NCBI GenBank assembly: GCA_902799185.1
Contig: CADBZO010000026.1
Location: 1-64,000 of the forward strand
Reading direction: 5' to 3'
Origin: an uncultured Bacteroidales bacterium
Lineage (GTDB): Bacteria; Bacteroidota; Bacteroidia; Bacteroidales; Paludibacteraceae
Length of the DNA stretch: 64,000 bases
Shown here piece after piece: positions 49,354-58,470 of this stretch. A program made the translations under genes and the position numbers. A model generated the notes under the pieces. That model saw only the letters and a list, made by a program, of their open reading frames with translations. It searched no databases and was not told where the DNA came from. The stretch's first letter is position 1. Each line of letters starts with the position of its first letter.

Positions 49354-51969
49354 ATGGCAGAAGAGTTAACACCGATGATGAAGCAGTTCCGCGACATCAA
49401 GACGCAGTATCCGGATGCGATGCTGCTGTTCCGTTGCGGCGATTTCTATGAGACATACGCAGAGGACGCGGTGAAAGCGAGCAAGATACTCAACATCACG
49501 CTCACCCACCGTTCCAACGGAGCCAGTACCACCGCCAAGGCGCTGGAGATGGCGGGTTTCCCGTTCCACGCACTCGACACGTACCTACCCAAACTGGTGC
49601 GGGCGGGTCTGCGGGTGGCTATATGCGACCAGCTGGAGGACCCCAAGCTCGCCAAGAAACTGGTCAAACGCGGCGTGACTGAACTCGTCACCCCCGGTGT
49701 GAGCTATTCGGACACCACCCTCACCCAGAAAGAGAACAACTGGGTAGCGTGCCTGCATTTCGAGAAGCACCAGGTGGGCGTAGCGTTCCTCGACATCTCC
49801 ACGGGTGAGTTCATGGCGGGGCAAGGCGACAGCGATTACATCGACAAACTGCTGACCAACTTCGCCCCGAAAGAGGTGCTGCACCTGCGGGGCAAGAAAG
49901 CCGAAGTGGAGAACCTCTTTGGCTCCAAATATTTCACGTTCGAGTTAGAGGACTGGATGCTCGTGGAGTCCACCGCCCGCGAGCGGTTGCAGAAGCTCTG
50001 GGGCGTGTCGTCACTCAAAGGCTTCGGCCTGGAGAAGATGCCGCTGGGCGTCACCGCTGCCGGAGGTATCATGATGTACCTGGACATGACGCAGCACCTG
50101 CAGACCGGACATATTCAGCACCTGGCGCGCATAGAGGCGGACAACTACGTCTGGCTCGACCGTTTCACCATCCGTAACCTCGAGCTCCTGGGCGGTCAGA
50201 CCGAAGAGAGCCGTACACTGTATGACATCATCGACCGTACCATCACCCCCATGGGCGGACGCAAACTGCATCAATGGATGGCGTTCCCGCTCAAAGAGGT
50301 GCGTAAGATTCGCAACAGACAGACCGTGGTGGAGCATTTCTTCCGCTTCCCCGAGGCACGCGAGGCGCTGCATGAAGCACTGAGCCAGGTGGGCGACCTG
50401 GAGCGTATCGTCAGTAAGATCTCCACCGGGCGTATCGGGCCGCGGGAGATGGTGCAACTGGGACGTGCCCTCCGCGCCATCGTGCCAATCAAAAGAGTCT
50501 GCGAGGAGGCGAAAGACAACAGCTACCTCTCGCTCCTGGCTTCCGAACTGGAGCCTTGCACCGAGATGCGCACCCGCATCGAACGGGAGATAGTACCCGA
50601 CCCGCCTCTGGCGCAAGGACGGCCGAACATCATCGCACGAGGCGTGGACACCGAGCTGGACGAGTTGCGCGCCATCCAGTCGGACGGCAAAGACTACCTG
50701 CTGCAGATACAGCAACACGAGATAGAACGCACCGGTATCACCAGCCTCAAGATAGGTTATAACAACGTCTTTGGCTATTATCTGGAGGTGCGCAACACCT
50801 ATAAAGACCAGGTGCCGGCTGAATGGATCCGCAAGCAGACGCTCGTCAATGCCGAACGCTATATCACCGAGGAACTCAAGAGTTACGAGCAGAAGATCAC
50901 CACGGCGGAAGAGAAGATCCAGATCATCGAGAACCGGCTCTACCAGGAGCTCATGCTCGCCCTCAGCGAATGGGTGCCGCAGATGCAGTTGGACGCCAAC
51001 GTCCTCTCGCAACTCGACTGCCTGCTCTCTTTCGCTACGGTAGCAGCAGAGCACCGGTACGTGTGTCCCGAAGTGAACGACTCCCTTGTCATCGACATCC
51101 GTCAGGGACGTCATCCGGTTATCGAACAGCAGTTGCCGCCGGGAGAGCAGTACATCGCCAACGACGTGCTGCTGGACAACAACGGCCAGCAGATCATCAT
51201 CATCACCGGTCCGAACATGGCCGGTAAATCTGCCCTGCTCCGTCAGACAGCACTCATCGTCCTCATGGCGCAGATAGGTTCGTTCGTGCCCGCTGAGAGC
51301 GCATCAATAGGCGTCGTGGACAAGATATTCACACGTGTAGGCGCCTCCGACAACATCTCCCTCGGCGAATCGACCTTCATGGTAGAGATGAACGAAGCAG
51401 CGTCTATCCTGAACAACCTCTCCGAGCGCTCGCTGGTGCTCTTTGACGAGTTGGGACGAGGCACCAGCACCTACGACGGCATCTCCATCGCATGGGCAAT
51501 CGTGGAGTACATCCATGAGAACAAAGGTCACGCCAAGACCCTTTTCGCCACCCACTACCACGAGCTCAATGAGATGGAGAAGACCTTCGACCGCATACGC
51601 AACTATAACGTGTCCGTCAAAGAGGTGAACGGCAAAGTCATCTTTTTACGCAAACTCGTCCGCGGCGGCTCGGAGCACAGTTTCGGTATCCACGTTGCTA
51701 AACTGGCAGGTATGCCGGCGTCCATCATCGAGCGGGCAAACCATATCCTCGCCGATCTGGAAAAAGCCGCCAAGAACGGCGGCCTGTCCAAACCCATAGA
51801 ACATATAGGCGAGACACGGGAAGGCATGCAACTCTCGTTCTTCCAGCTCGACGACCCCGTCCTGGAACAGATACGCGACGAAGTCAAATCGCTTGACATA
51901 AATAATCTCACACCTTTGGAGGCACTCAACAAACTATCGGAAATAAAACGACTTGTAGGAGGCAAATAA
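49354..51969 (+). CDS. mutS: DNA mismatch repair protein MutS
   Basis: 871 residues, full length. Mismatch-binding domain with the Phe-x-Glu-type motif ([20 protein letters not shown]), connector, lever and clamp, then the ATPase with Walker [10 protein letters not shown] at about residue 619, Walker [16 protein letters not shown], and the helix-turn-helix near the end. It recognises base mismatches with MutL. A working MutS bears on the tandem arrays here, since slippage would be repaired in wild-type cells. mltG follows 1 nt after the stop. Confidence 0.98.
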   Translation: MAEELTPMMKQFRDIKTQYPDAMLLFRCGDFYETYAEDAVKASKILNITLTHRSNGASTTAKALEMAGFPFHALDTYLPKLVRAGLRVAICDQLEDPKLAKKLVKRGVTELVTPGVSYSDTTLTQKENNWVACLHFEKHQVGVAFLDISTGEFMAGQGDSDYIDKLLTNFAPKEVLHLRGKKAEVENLFGSKYFTFELEDWMLVESTARERLQKLWGVSSLKGFGLEKMPLGVTAAGGIMMYLDMTQHLQTGHIQHLARIEADNYVWLDRFTIRNLELLGGQTEESRTLYDIIDRTITPMGGRKLHQWMAFPLKEVRKIRNRQTVVEHFFRFPEAREALHEALSQVGDLERIVSKISTGRIGPREMVQLGRALRAIVPIKRVCEEAKDNSYLSLLASELEPCTEMRTRIEREIVPDPPLAQGRPNIIARGVDTELDELRAIQSDGKDYLLQIQQHEIERTGITSLKIGYNNVFGYYLEVRNTYKDQVPAEWIRKQTLVNAERYITEELKSYEQKITTAEEKIQIIENRLYQELMLALSEWVPQMQLDANVLSQLDCLLSFATVAAEHRYVCPEVNDSLVIDIRQGRHPVIEQQLPPGEQYIANDVLLDNNGQQIIIITGPNMAGKSALLRQTALIVLMAQIGSFVPAESASIGVVDKIFTRVGASDNISLGESTFMVEMNEAASILNNLSERSLVLFDELGRGTSTYDGISIAWAIVEYIHENKGHAKTLFATHYHELNEMEKTFDRIRNYNVSVKEVNGKVIFLRKLVRGGSEHSFGIHVAKLAGMPASIIERANHILADLEKAAKNGGLSKPIEHIGETREGMQLSFFQLDDPVLEQIRDEVKSLDINNLTPLEALNKLSEIKRLVGGK

Positions 51970-51970
51970 G

Positions 51971-53026
51971 ATGATTAAGAAACGTTATATTTTGCGCACC
52001 ATCCTCATTACGCTTGGGGCTATTCTGGTGCTCGCCGGCGCTTTCGTCGCCGAGCAATACTACCGCTGGCATATATGCAACCTCGTTTCTATCGACGGCG
52101 AGGAGCATAGTTACAACATCTATCCCGGCGCAAGCACCGACTCCGTCCTGGCGCTTCTGCGTCAGGATTATGAGATCAGCTCCGAGACCGACCTCAACCT
52201 GCATATGCGCTTTCTGGTGCTCAACAATCCCGAACCCGGTCACTACACCTTCCCCGCACAAATAGGCGACCGCGAACTGCTCGAACGGCTCAAATACGGC
52301 CGGCAGACACCCGTTCGTATCACCTGGAACCATTTTGTCCGTACACGCGAGGAACTGGCAGGAAGGGTCACACGCCATCTGATGATGGACAGTCTGACGC
52401 TGCTCCGCCACCTGGAAGACGAGGACTTCCTCGCGCCCTACGGTTTCAACAAAGAGACCAGCCGGTGCCTCTTCATCCCCAACACCTACGAGGTCTATTG
52501 GAACATCACGCCGGAGGGGCTGTTCAAACGCATGGAGAAAGAGTACAATATTTTCTGGAACGACTCCCGCCGCGCCAAGGCCGACTCGCTCGGGCTCACA
52601 CCCGTCGAGATAGCTATCGTGGCGTCTATCGTAGAGGGCGAGAGCCATAACAAAGCTGAGCTGCCACTCATCGCCAGTCTCTATCTCAACCGCGTACACA
52701 AAGGCATGCACCTCCAGGCATGCCCTACCGTCAAATATGCCGTGGGCGACTTCAAACTAAAAAGAATCCTCTACCGTCATCTGGCTATCGACTCGCCCTA
52801 CAACACCTATAAGTACCCAGGCCTGCCGCCGGGCCCCATCCGCTGTCCTGCACCCGAGTCACTGGACATCGTGCTCAATGCGCCCAAGACCGATTACCTC
52901 TTCATGTGCGCCAGCCCCGAACTCAACAACACGCATATCTTCTCCGCCTCCTACGGCTCCCACGCCGCGGCCGCGAAGCAGTACCGCCATACGATGGACA
53001 CCATACATTGGGAGAACTATCAATGA
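51971..53026 (+). CDS. mltG: Endolytic murein transglycosylase MltG
   Basis: 351 residues. One N-terminal membrane helix (about 11-31), then a LysM-like periplasmic subdomain (EEHSYNIYPGASTDSVLALL) and the YceG catalytic domain with IVASIVEGESHNKAELPLIA. Catalytic Glu is probably Glu222. The end includes YNTYKYPGLPPGPI, a conserved signature. It cuts nascent glycan strands and sets their length. It overlaps the next gene by 4 nt. Confidence 0.95.
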   Translation: MIKKRYILRTILITLGAILVLAGAFVAEQYYRWHICNLVSIDGEEHSYNIYPGASTDSVLALLRQDYEISSETDLNLHMRFLVLNNPEPGHYTFPAQIGDRELLERLKYGRQTPVRITWNHFVRTREELAGRVTRHLMMDSLTLLRHLEDEDFLAPYGFNKETSRCLFIPNTYEVYWNITPEGLFKRMEKEYNIFWNDSRRAKADSLGLTPVEIAIVASIVEGESHNKAELPLIASLYLNRVHKGMHLQACPTVKYAVGDFKLKRILYRHLAIDSPYNTYKYPGLPPGPIRCPAPESLDIVLNAPKTDYLFMCASPELNNTHIFSASYGSHAAAAKQYRHTMDTIHWENYQ

Positions 53027-53583
53027 TCTGGGAAAATAACGAAGACATACGCCTCATCAAGTGCGAGAACAAAAGCCGCACCGTCCGCCGCTGCCTGCAG
53101 GACTGCCGGGAAGAACGGCGGCCCTACGTGTTCGTCACGCCTACCATGACCGTCAAGCCGCTCCGCCGTCTCCTCGTACCGGTCTCCATGCTGGAGGAGG
53201 AGACATACAAAGCGGAAATATGCACCTACCTCGCCCGCAAAACCGGAGCACATATCATCCTCCTTCAGGCGAACGACTACGGCTCCCATGCACGGCAGAA
53301 CGTCAACCGTATCGTCACACATATCAATGCCATTATGGACCGTACCGGCGAGCAGATATCCTATGAGGTGGCGCAGGCGCGCAAAGACTCTTTCTCGCTC
53401 ATGCGCGAAGCCAGCGAGCGGCAGAGGGATTTCCAGCACGACCTGCTCGTCCTCACCGCCAGCCGCGAATACGGGCTGGACGACATTCTCTTCGGACCGC
53501 CCGAACAAAAAGCCATCCAGCACTCACTCGTGCCGGTCATGCTAGTCAACCCGAGAGCAGATTTGTTTTCTTTATGCGACTAA
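53023..53583 (+). CDS. Universal stress protein-like protein
   Basis: 186 residues, cytoplasmic. After a short unrelated N-terminus, LRRLLVPVSMLEEETYKAEI and GAHIILLQANDY match the first half of a UspA fold. HDLLVLTASREYGLDDILFG followed by IQHSLVPVMLVNP gives the second half. The glycine-rich ATP loop is not obvious, so nucleotide binding is uncertain. Start ATG 53023 overlaps the mltG stop (ATGA). Role unknown. Confidence 0.75.
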   Translation: MIWENNEDIRLIKCENKSRTVRRCLQDCREERRPYVFVTPTMTVKPLRRLLVPVSMLEEETYKAEICTYLARKTGAHIILLQANDYGSHARQNVNRIVTHINAIMDRTGEQISYEVAQARKDSFSLMREASERQRDFQHDLLVLTASREYGLDDILFGPPEQKAIQHSLVPVMLVNPRADLFSLCD

Positions 53584-53660
53584 GATGCTACAAATCCTGT
53601 CTTTTTGTAAACTATAATTGACAGATTTTAGTTTTTTAACACTTTTTCGTCCAAATATTT

Positions 53661-53693
53661 GGTCGTATCGTCAAAAAGCAGTACCTTTGCACT
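53661..53693 (+). promoter_or_regulatory. Promoter upstream of the candidate small RNA
   Basis: TTTGGTCGTATCG, A-run, GCAGTACCTTTGCAC, same type as the tRNA-Val promoter. Confidence 0.75.
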
Positions 53694-53696
53694 GTG

Positions 53697-53770
53697 TTTT
53701 TCATGGTATTAGATTTAAGGTTAAATGAAAAGGTTGGGTTGTCGGGAGACAACCTTCTTTTTTTTGTCCT
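53697..53770 (+). ncRNA. Candidate small RNA with intrinsic terminator
   Basis: Starts just after the promoter and ends in GGTTGTC-GG-GAGACAACC plus a run of eight or more Ts. No conserved protein is readable, although a 24-codon frame starts at ATG 53703. The terminator arm GAGACAACCTTCTTTTTTTT recurs 62 nt downstream. Confidence 0.5.
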
Positions 53771-53832
53771 TTTGTAATCGCCCTTGCGATTAGAAAAGCA
53801 AAAGAAGGAGACAACCTTCTTTTTTTTTGTCT
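53746..53832. repeat. Direct repeat of a terminator 3' end
   Basis: GAGACAACCTTCTTTTTTTT followed by GTC occurs at about 53746 and again at about 53808. Between them lies a small hairpin AATCGCCCTTGCGATT. Confidence 0.75.
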
Positions 53833-53880
53833 GCAACAATACTAATACATAAGTACAAATGCGGGCTCAAAATAAGTGCC

Positions 53881-53924
53881 GTATCGGAGGTACATCGGAG
53901 GCGCATCAGAGGCGCATCGGAGGA
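53881..53924. repeat. Tandem array, 11-bp period x4
   Basis: GTATCGGAGGT, ACATCGGAGGC, GCATCAGAGGC, GCATCGGAGGA. No nearby gene. Confidence 0.9.
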
Positions 53925-54180
53925 ATCCTAGACTTTATCATTCACAATCTGTCATAATTACGTATATTTCAGTGCATTACAAAGAACACAAAAACACGCT
54001 AAATCGCCATTTTTGCCATTTAATTTGCATTTTCGACGCAGAAAATCCCGGAAACATACCCGATAAGCCGTTTTGTCTTTTCTTCTTAATTTAGGCAGAA
54101 AAATCACTCCTCAGGACGTACAAATGCCGTCCAAGGAACAAAAAAAGTGAGTTTTTATGACAAAAAATGCAAAAAAATTT

Positions 54181-54213
54181 GCGTATATCAATTTTTTGTT
54201 GTACCTTTGCACC
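54181..54213 (+). promoter_or_regulatory. Promoter of tRNA-Ser
   Basis: GCGTATATCA, T-run, TTGTACCTTTGCACC, about 80 nt before the tRNA. Confidence 0.75.
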
Positions 54214-54292
54214 CGCTTTTGAAAGATAAAGCAAATTTCAGATACTAACGCACATTCGCGTACCCCCTTATTTGAGGAGAGTGAACGCGAAA

Positions 54293-54379
54293 GGAGAGAT
54301 GGGTGAGTGGCTGAAACCAACAGTTTGCTAAACTGTCGTACTCGTAAGGGTACCGGGGGTTCGAATCCCCCTTTCTCCG
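54293..54379 (+). tRNA. tRNA-Ser(GCU)
   Basis: Class II tRNA with a long variable arm (CGTACTCGTAAGGGTACCG). Acceptor GGAGAGA pairs with TTTCTCC, and anticodon loop TTGCTAA gives GCT. CCA is not encoded. The 3' end is repeated at 54492. Confidence 0.95.
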
Positions 54380-54515
54380 CAAAAGAGACACCTCAATGGT
54401 GTCTCTTTTGCATAGTAAGGGGGCCTTCTCACCTCACGGTCGGGGGTTCTCCGCCACTGCGTTCTGTCGATTAATGCGACAAGCGCATTTCTCGAATCCC
54501 CCTTTCTCCGCAAAA
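54361..54515. repeat. 24-bp direct repeat of the tRNA-Ser 3' end
   Basis: TCGAATCCCCCTTTCTCCGC plus AAAA occurs at 54361-54384 (in the tRNA) and exactly again at 54492-54515. Each copy is followed by a different hairpin with a T-run (54381-54409 and 54513-54568). Confidence 0.9.
54381..54409 (+). terminator. Terminator of tRNA-Ser
   Basis: AAAAGAGACACC-TCAAT-GGTGTCTCTTTT, a 12-bp stem ending in Ts. Confidence 0.9.
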
Positions 54516-54633
54516 AAAGAACGATTTGTCTGTCTGAGTTTACTCAAGCAAGCAAAGCGTTCTTTTTCTTTGCATAGGATGCCATCGGCAGACTATGGGG
54601 ATTACGCAGAAATCCCCCACTCACCCATTAGCC

Positions 54634-54667
54634 CATTCACCCCCTCTGAGAGGGGGCGGGGGGTGTC
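54634..54667. repeat. GC-rich palindromic repeat, copy 6
   Basis: ATTCACCCCCTCTGAGAGGG with GGCGGGGGGTG, diverged but same layout. It lies just downstream of the lipoprotein gene on the minus strand and may end its transcript. Confidence 0.6.
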
Positions 54668-54672
54668 CCTTC

Positions 54673-55131
54673 TCACCTGTTCCGCAAACGGCGGATGCAA
54701 TCTGCTTTATGCTCGTCGAAATCGGACATGAGCCATTCGTCCCCTACCCGCTCCATGTACAGCCGGTGCTCCTCAATATCCGTCTCGGGATCAAATGAGC
54801 CGTCCTCCCATTTCTGCCGCACCATCACCGTCGCTACTGCGTGCGTCGCGTCCGTACGTTTCACGCCCGTCACCTCGTAATCGGCTATCGTGCCGCCGTT
54901 GCCCGTAACGAAATAGTACAACCACTCATACGCCAGATCTTCGTCGTTCGGCAGGTGAAACATTGTGTCCAGCACATTATAGAAATCCTCCGTCATGTAG
55001 TTCTTGGAACGCTCCAGAAGCTCATGATCCGGCACATACTGGCATAACTCCTCCGCACGTTTCTGCAGATCTGTCTCGCAACAGCAAGACACCATCATCA
55101 CAGTTGCCATCATCCAAAATACTCTTTTCAT
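54673..55131 (-). CDS. Small lipoprotein of unknown function
   Basis: 152 residues. Lipoprotein signal MKRVFWMMATVMMVSCCCET. The mature part starts with a charged helix (DLQKRAEELCQYVPDHELLE). It then reads as an alpha+beta cone-like domain of the NTF2/DUF3828 kind (YEVTGVKRTDATHAVATVMV, RLYMERVGDEWLMSDFDEHK), which is suggestive only. The longer frame from 55257 begins upstream of the promoter and is rejected. It shares a 134-nt divergent region with the CYTH gene. Confidence 0.75.
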   Translation of the reverse strand: MKRVFWMMATVMMVSCCCETDLQKRAEELCQYVPDHELLERSKNYMTEDFYNVLDTMFHLPNDEDLAYEWLYYFVTGNGGTIADYEVTGVKRTDATHAVATVMVRQKWEDGSFDPETDIEEHRLYMERVGDEWLMSDFDEHKADCIRRLRNR

Positions 55132-55145
55132 CGTTTCCGTAATTT

Positions 55146-55160
55146 GGCTGCAAAGATACT
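55146..55160 (-). promoter_or_regulatory. Promoter of the lipoprotein gene
   Basis: Minus strand AGTATCTTTGCAGCC, 15 nt before ATG 55131. Confidence 0.6.
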
Positions 55161-55212
55161 GCTTTTTTCCCGTTCCTGCAAATATTTGCACTAAAAAATT
55201 GCCAGAACACTT

Positions 55213-55246
55213 GCACATGTGCAATTTTTGTTGTACCTTTGCACGT
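55213..55246 (+). promoter_or_regulatory. Promoter of the CYTH gene
   Basis: ACATGTGCA, T-run, TTGTACCTTTGCACG, 20 nt before ATG 55266. The spacer resembles the tRNA-Ser promoter. Confidence 0.7.
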
Positions 55247-55265
55247 TGTAAACACATTACCGCCT

Positions 55266-55730
55266 ATGAACAATACCGAGATAGAGCGTAAGTTCCTCGT
55301 TCGCTCCGAGGTCTTCAAGTTGCAAGCCGTCTCATCCTATGAGATCATGCAGGGCTATCTCTGCAAAGAACCTGCCAAGACTATTCGCGTGCGCATCAGG
55401 GACACGCGCGCATTCCTTACCATCAAATCCTCGCACCTGCGGGAAGGGTTGGCTAAATTCGAATGGGAGAAAGAGATTGACCTTGCCGATGCAAAAGAAC
55501 TCATGTGCCTCTGCCTGCCGGGCGAGATTCACAAGACACGGTATATCATCCCCGCTCCGCCCTACGAAGACGCTGAACGGTGCTGGGAGGTAGATGTATT
55601 TCATGGACGCCTCGAAGGACTTATTCTTGCGGAGATAGAACTGGGCAACGAGGACGAGCCTTTTTCCCGTCCCGAATGGCTCGGAGAAGAGGTTACCGGA
55701 CAACCGCAATACTACAACGCAAACATGTAA
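55266..55730 (+). CDS. CYTH domain protein (triphosphate tunnel metalloenzyme)
   Basis: 154 residues. The EIERKF motif at residues 5-10 is the CYTH hallmark (ExExK type), followed by RVRIRDTRAFLTIKS, FEWEKEI and EVDVFHGRLEGLILAEIEL, which give the charged tunnel residues. Bacterial members hydrolyse inorganic triphosphate or bind nucleotide triphosphates. ATG 55266 puts the motif at the normal place; the upstream ATG 55239 lies in the promoter. Single gene between divergent lipoprotein and the nqr operon. Confidence 0.9.
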   Translation: MNNTEIERKFLVRSEVFKLQAVSSYEIMQGYLCKEPAKTIRVRIRDTRAFLTIKSSHLREGLAKFEWEKEIDLADAKELMCLCLPGEIHKTRYIIPAPPYEDAERCWEVDVFHGRLEGLILAEIELGNEDEPFSRPEWLGEEVTGQPQYYNANM

Positions 55731-55789
55731 CCTGCCAACTCCATTCTACAAAAAGAACTTATTTACAAGAAAAGTGATATACACTATTG

Positions 55790-55838
55790 TGTATGTCATT
55801 TTTTTTTAGTAACTTTGCGCCCGCTTTGAAAAGCGGGT
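55790..55838 (+). promoter_or_regulatory. nqr operon promoter and 5'-end hairpin
   Basis: TGTATGTCA, T-run, TAACTTTGC, followed at once by CCCGCTTT-GA-AAAGCGGG (55820-55837). The hairpin would sit at the very 5' end of the nqr mRNA, with about 70 nt of AT-rich leader to ATG 55910. Confidence 0.7.
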
Positions 55839-55909
55839 ATTGAGATATCGATTTATCGAAATATCGAAAGAACAAAACCAATCAAACAAAATAATAAATT
55901 AACAATTTT

Positions 55910-57262
55910 ATGCAACAAATCAAACTGAAACGTGGTTTGGACATTCCTTTTGAGGGACCTGCGGCAGAAACGCTCGGTAGCGTGCGCCGTCCGGAGGTCT
56001 TTCATATTGTGCCCGACCATTTCGCCGGTATCACGCCCAAGCTGGACGTGCATGAAGGCGATCTCGTGAAAGCCGGTTCGCCGCTCTTTCACGACAAGGC
56101 GTTTGAGCAGATGCTGTTCACATCCCCTGTGTCGGGTAAAGTCGTGGCGATTGTCCGCGGCGAGCGGCGCAAGGTGATGTCCATCGACATCGAGGCAGAC
56201 GCTACCGTTCAGTACGAGAAGTTCGACACCGCAGGCGATGTGAAGGAACTCCTTCTCAAGTCCGGTCTCTGGGCGCTCATCAAACAGCGTCCGTACGACT
56301 GCATCGCGCTGCCGAACAAGACTCCTCGTGCTATCTTTATCTCTACGTTCGACACGGCTCCCGTGGCTCCGAACTACGAGTGGGTGCTCAAAGGCCAGCT
56401 GCCTACCCTGCAGGCTGCCGTAACCGCCCTGAGCCAACTGGCTCCGGTCTTCGTCGGCATCAAGGGTGGCGCGAAAGCAACCGAATTCCGCGAGTTGAAG
56501 GACTGCACCCTCTATGAGGTCTTCGGTCCCCACCCTGCCGGCAACGTAGGCGTACAGCTCAACAACCTCGCGCCGCTGGCTAAAGGTGAGACGGCCTTCA
56601 CCGTCAACATCCAGGACCTCGCCATCATCGGCCGTCTCTTCCAGAAAGGTATCGTGGACATGCAGAAGAAAGTGGCGCTGACGGGTCCGTTGGCGTACGG
56701 CAAGCAGTATTACAACGTGCTGCCGGGTATGCCGGTATCGGCTATCCTGACGAGTAACGTACACACCGAGTGCCCCTGCCGTTATGTAGCAGGCAACGTG
56801 CTCTCCGGACGTCAGATCAGCCTCGACGACATCATCTCTGTCTATGACAACCAGTTCACAGTGCTGGACGAAGGCTCCGAGAACCACGAGTTCATGGGCT
56901 GGATGCTGCCGCGCTTCTCGTCGTTCCATTTCGGCAAGACCGACCCCGCTGCCATGCTGGACAACTGTTTCACCCGCTGGCTCTTCGGCAAGAAGCACTA
57001 CCAGTGGGATGCCCGCCTGAAAGGTGGACGCCGTGCAATCATCGTCTCCGGCGAGTACGACAAGGTCTTCCCGATGGATATCTACCCCGAGTACCTCATC
57101 AAAGCCATGATTGCCGGCAACATCGACAAGATGGAAGCCCTCGGCGCATATGAGGTGGCTCCCGAAGATTTTGCGCTCTGCGAGTATGTCTGCACCTCCA
57201 AAATGCCGCTGCAGGCTATCGTTCGCGAAGCGTTGGACAATTTAAGAAAGGAGATTGAGTGA
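55910..57262 (+). CDS. nqrA: Na+-translocating NADH:quinone reductase subunit A
   Basis: 450 residues. The Rnf/Nqr-type N-terminus IKLKRGLDIPFEGPAAETLG and barrel-sandwich motif VHEGDLVKAGSPLFHDK are followed by GAKATEFRE, GPHPAGNVGVQLNNLAPL and EYLIKAMIAGNIDKMEALG. It is a peripheral quinone-site subunit of the complex that oxidises NADH, reduces quinone and pumps Na+. First gene of nqrABCDEF; its TGA overlaps the nqrB ATG. Confidence 0.97.
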   Translation: MQQIKLKRGLDIPFEGPAAETLGSVRRPEVFHIVPDHFAGITPKLDVHEGDLVKAGSPLFHDKAFEQMLFTSPVSGKVVAIVRGERRKVMSIDIEADATVQYEKFDTAGDVKELLLKSGLWALIKQRPYDCIALPNKTPRAIFISTFDTAPVAPNYEWVLKGQLPTLQAAVTALSQLAPVFVGIKGGAKATEFRELKDCTLYEVFGPHPAGNVGVQLNNLAPLAKGETAFTVNIQDLAIIGRLFQKGIVDMQKKVALTGPLAYGKQYYNVLPGMPVSAILTSNVHTECPCRYVAGNVLSGRQISLDDIISVYDNQFTVLDEGSENHEFMGWMLPRFSSFHFGKTDPAAMLDNCFTRWLFGKKHYQWDARLKGGRRAIIVSGEYDKVFPMDIYPEYLIKAMIAGNIDKMEALGAYEVAPEDFALCEYVCTSKMPLQAIVREALDNLRKEIE

Positions 57263-58470
57263 TGGAATGGTTATATAGAAATTGGAAGAAGTTCGGCAAG
57301 AACTTCGAGGAAGGCGGCAAGCTGAACTGGCTCAGTTCGTTCTACGACGCTTTCGATACCTTCCTCTTCACGCCTCAGACTACCGCCAAGCGTCTTGGCA
57401 CGCATATCCATGACGGTTCGGACTCCAAGCGTACGATGATTATTGTCGTGCTGGCTTTGGTTCCGGCGCTGCTCTTCGGTATGTTCAACGTAGGTTACCA
57501 GCACCTGCTGGCTACGGGCCAACTGGCAGCCGGCATGACCGCTGCTCTCTGGTGGAAAGCGTTCGGCTTCGGCTTCCTCGCCGTACTGCCGTATATCCTG
57601 GTAAGTTACATCGTCGGTCTGGGTATCGAGTTCACCGTAGCGCAGATCAAACACGAAGAGGTAGCCGAGGGTTTCCTCGTAACGGGATTCATCATTCCGC
57701 TCATCGTGCCGATTAACACGCCGCTGTGGCAGGTAGCGATAGCAACGGCTTTCGCGGTCATCTTCGCCAAAGAGGTGTTCGGCGGAACGGGTTATAACAT
57801 CTTCAACGTGGCGCTTATCACGCGTGCGTTCCTCTTCTTTGCTTATCCGAGCCACATGACGGGTGACGAACCCTTCGTGCGTACCGGTGGCACATGGGGC
57901 TGGGACGGCGGTCACGCTATCGTAGATGGTTTCTCGGGTGCTACACCGCTCACCCAGATGAGCACCGGCTCTGCTGTAGAACTGGGCTTCTGGGACCTCT
58001 TCAATGGTCTTATCCCGGGTTCGGTGGGCGAGACCTGCTGCTGGGCTATCCTGCTCGGCGCATGTCTGCTGCTCTGCACCGGCGTAGCAAGCTGGAAGAC
58101 GATGCTGTCTGTCTTCGTAGGCGGCGGTCTCACGGCTTGGCTCTTCAACATGTTCGGTTCCGAGGCTAACCTCGCAGCGCAGTACCCGTGGTACATGCAC
58201 CTCGTTAGCGGCGGTTTTGCTTTCGGTGCTGTCTTCATGGCTACCGACCCTGTGACTTCCGCCCGTACCGAGTGCGGCAAGTATATCTACGGCTTCCTCA
58301 TCGGTCTCGTAGCAGTGCTCGTGCGCGTCCTCAACCCGGGTTATCCCGAGGGAATGATGCTCGCTATCCTGCTCATGAACGCCGTTGCACCGCTCATCGA
58401 CTGGTGTGTTGTTCAAGCAAATATTAACCGTCGCGCTAAACGCGTTGCTAAAGAAGGAGGGCTACTATGA
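57262..58470 (+). CDS. nqrB: Na+-NQR subunit B
   Basis: 402 residues, about 10 membrane helices. FMN is covalently attached to Thr228 in GFSGATPLTQM. Also visible: PALLFGMFNVGYQ, FAKEVFGGTGYNIFNVALI and FMATDPVTSARTECGKYIYG. It carries FMN and riboflavin in the membrane and is a main part of the Na+ path. ATG 57262 is used, since GTG 57259 adds only one codon. Confidence 0.97.
   Translation: MEWLYRNWKKFGKNFEEGGKLNWLSSFYDAFDTFLFTPQTTAKRLGTHIHDGSDSKRTMIIVVLALVPALLFGMFNVGYQHLLATGQLAAGMTAALWWKAFGFGFLAVLPYILVSYIVGLGIEFTVAQIKHEEVAEGFLVTGFIIPLIVPINTPLWQVAIATAFAVIFAKEVFGGTGYNIFNVALITRAFLFFAYPSHMTGDEPFVRTGGTWGWDGGHAIVDGFSGATPLTQMSTGSAVELGFWDLFNGLIPGSVGETCCWAILLGACLLLCTGVASWKTMLSVFVGGGLTAWLFNMFGSEANLAAQYPWYMHLVSGGFAFGAVFMATDPVTSARTECGKYIYGFLIGLVAVLVRVLNPGYPEGMMLAILLMNAVAPLIDWCVVQANINRRAKRVAKEGGLL

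Larger units (their letters stand above)
53584..54292. other. 709-bp gene-poor region
   Basis: No convincing coding frame. Contents in order: a strong promoter (53661), a candidate small RNA (53697-53770) with its 3' end repeated at 53808, an 11-bp tandem array (53881), about 250 nt of AT-rich sequence without visible features, and the tRNA-Ser promoter (54181). Confidence 0.7.

Noticed and set aside
53636..53839. 67-codon minus-strand frame
   Set aside because: Runs through a terminator and repeats, has no family resemblance and no promoter.
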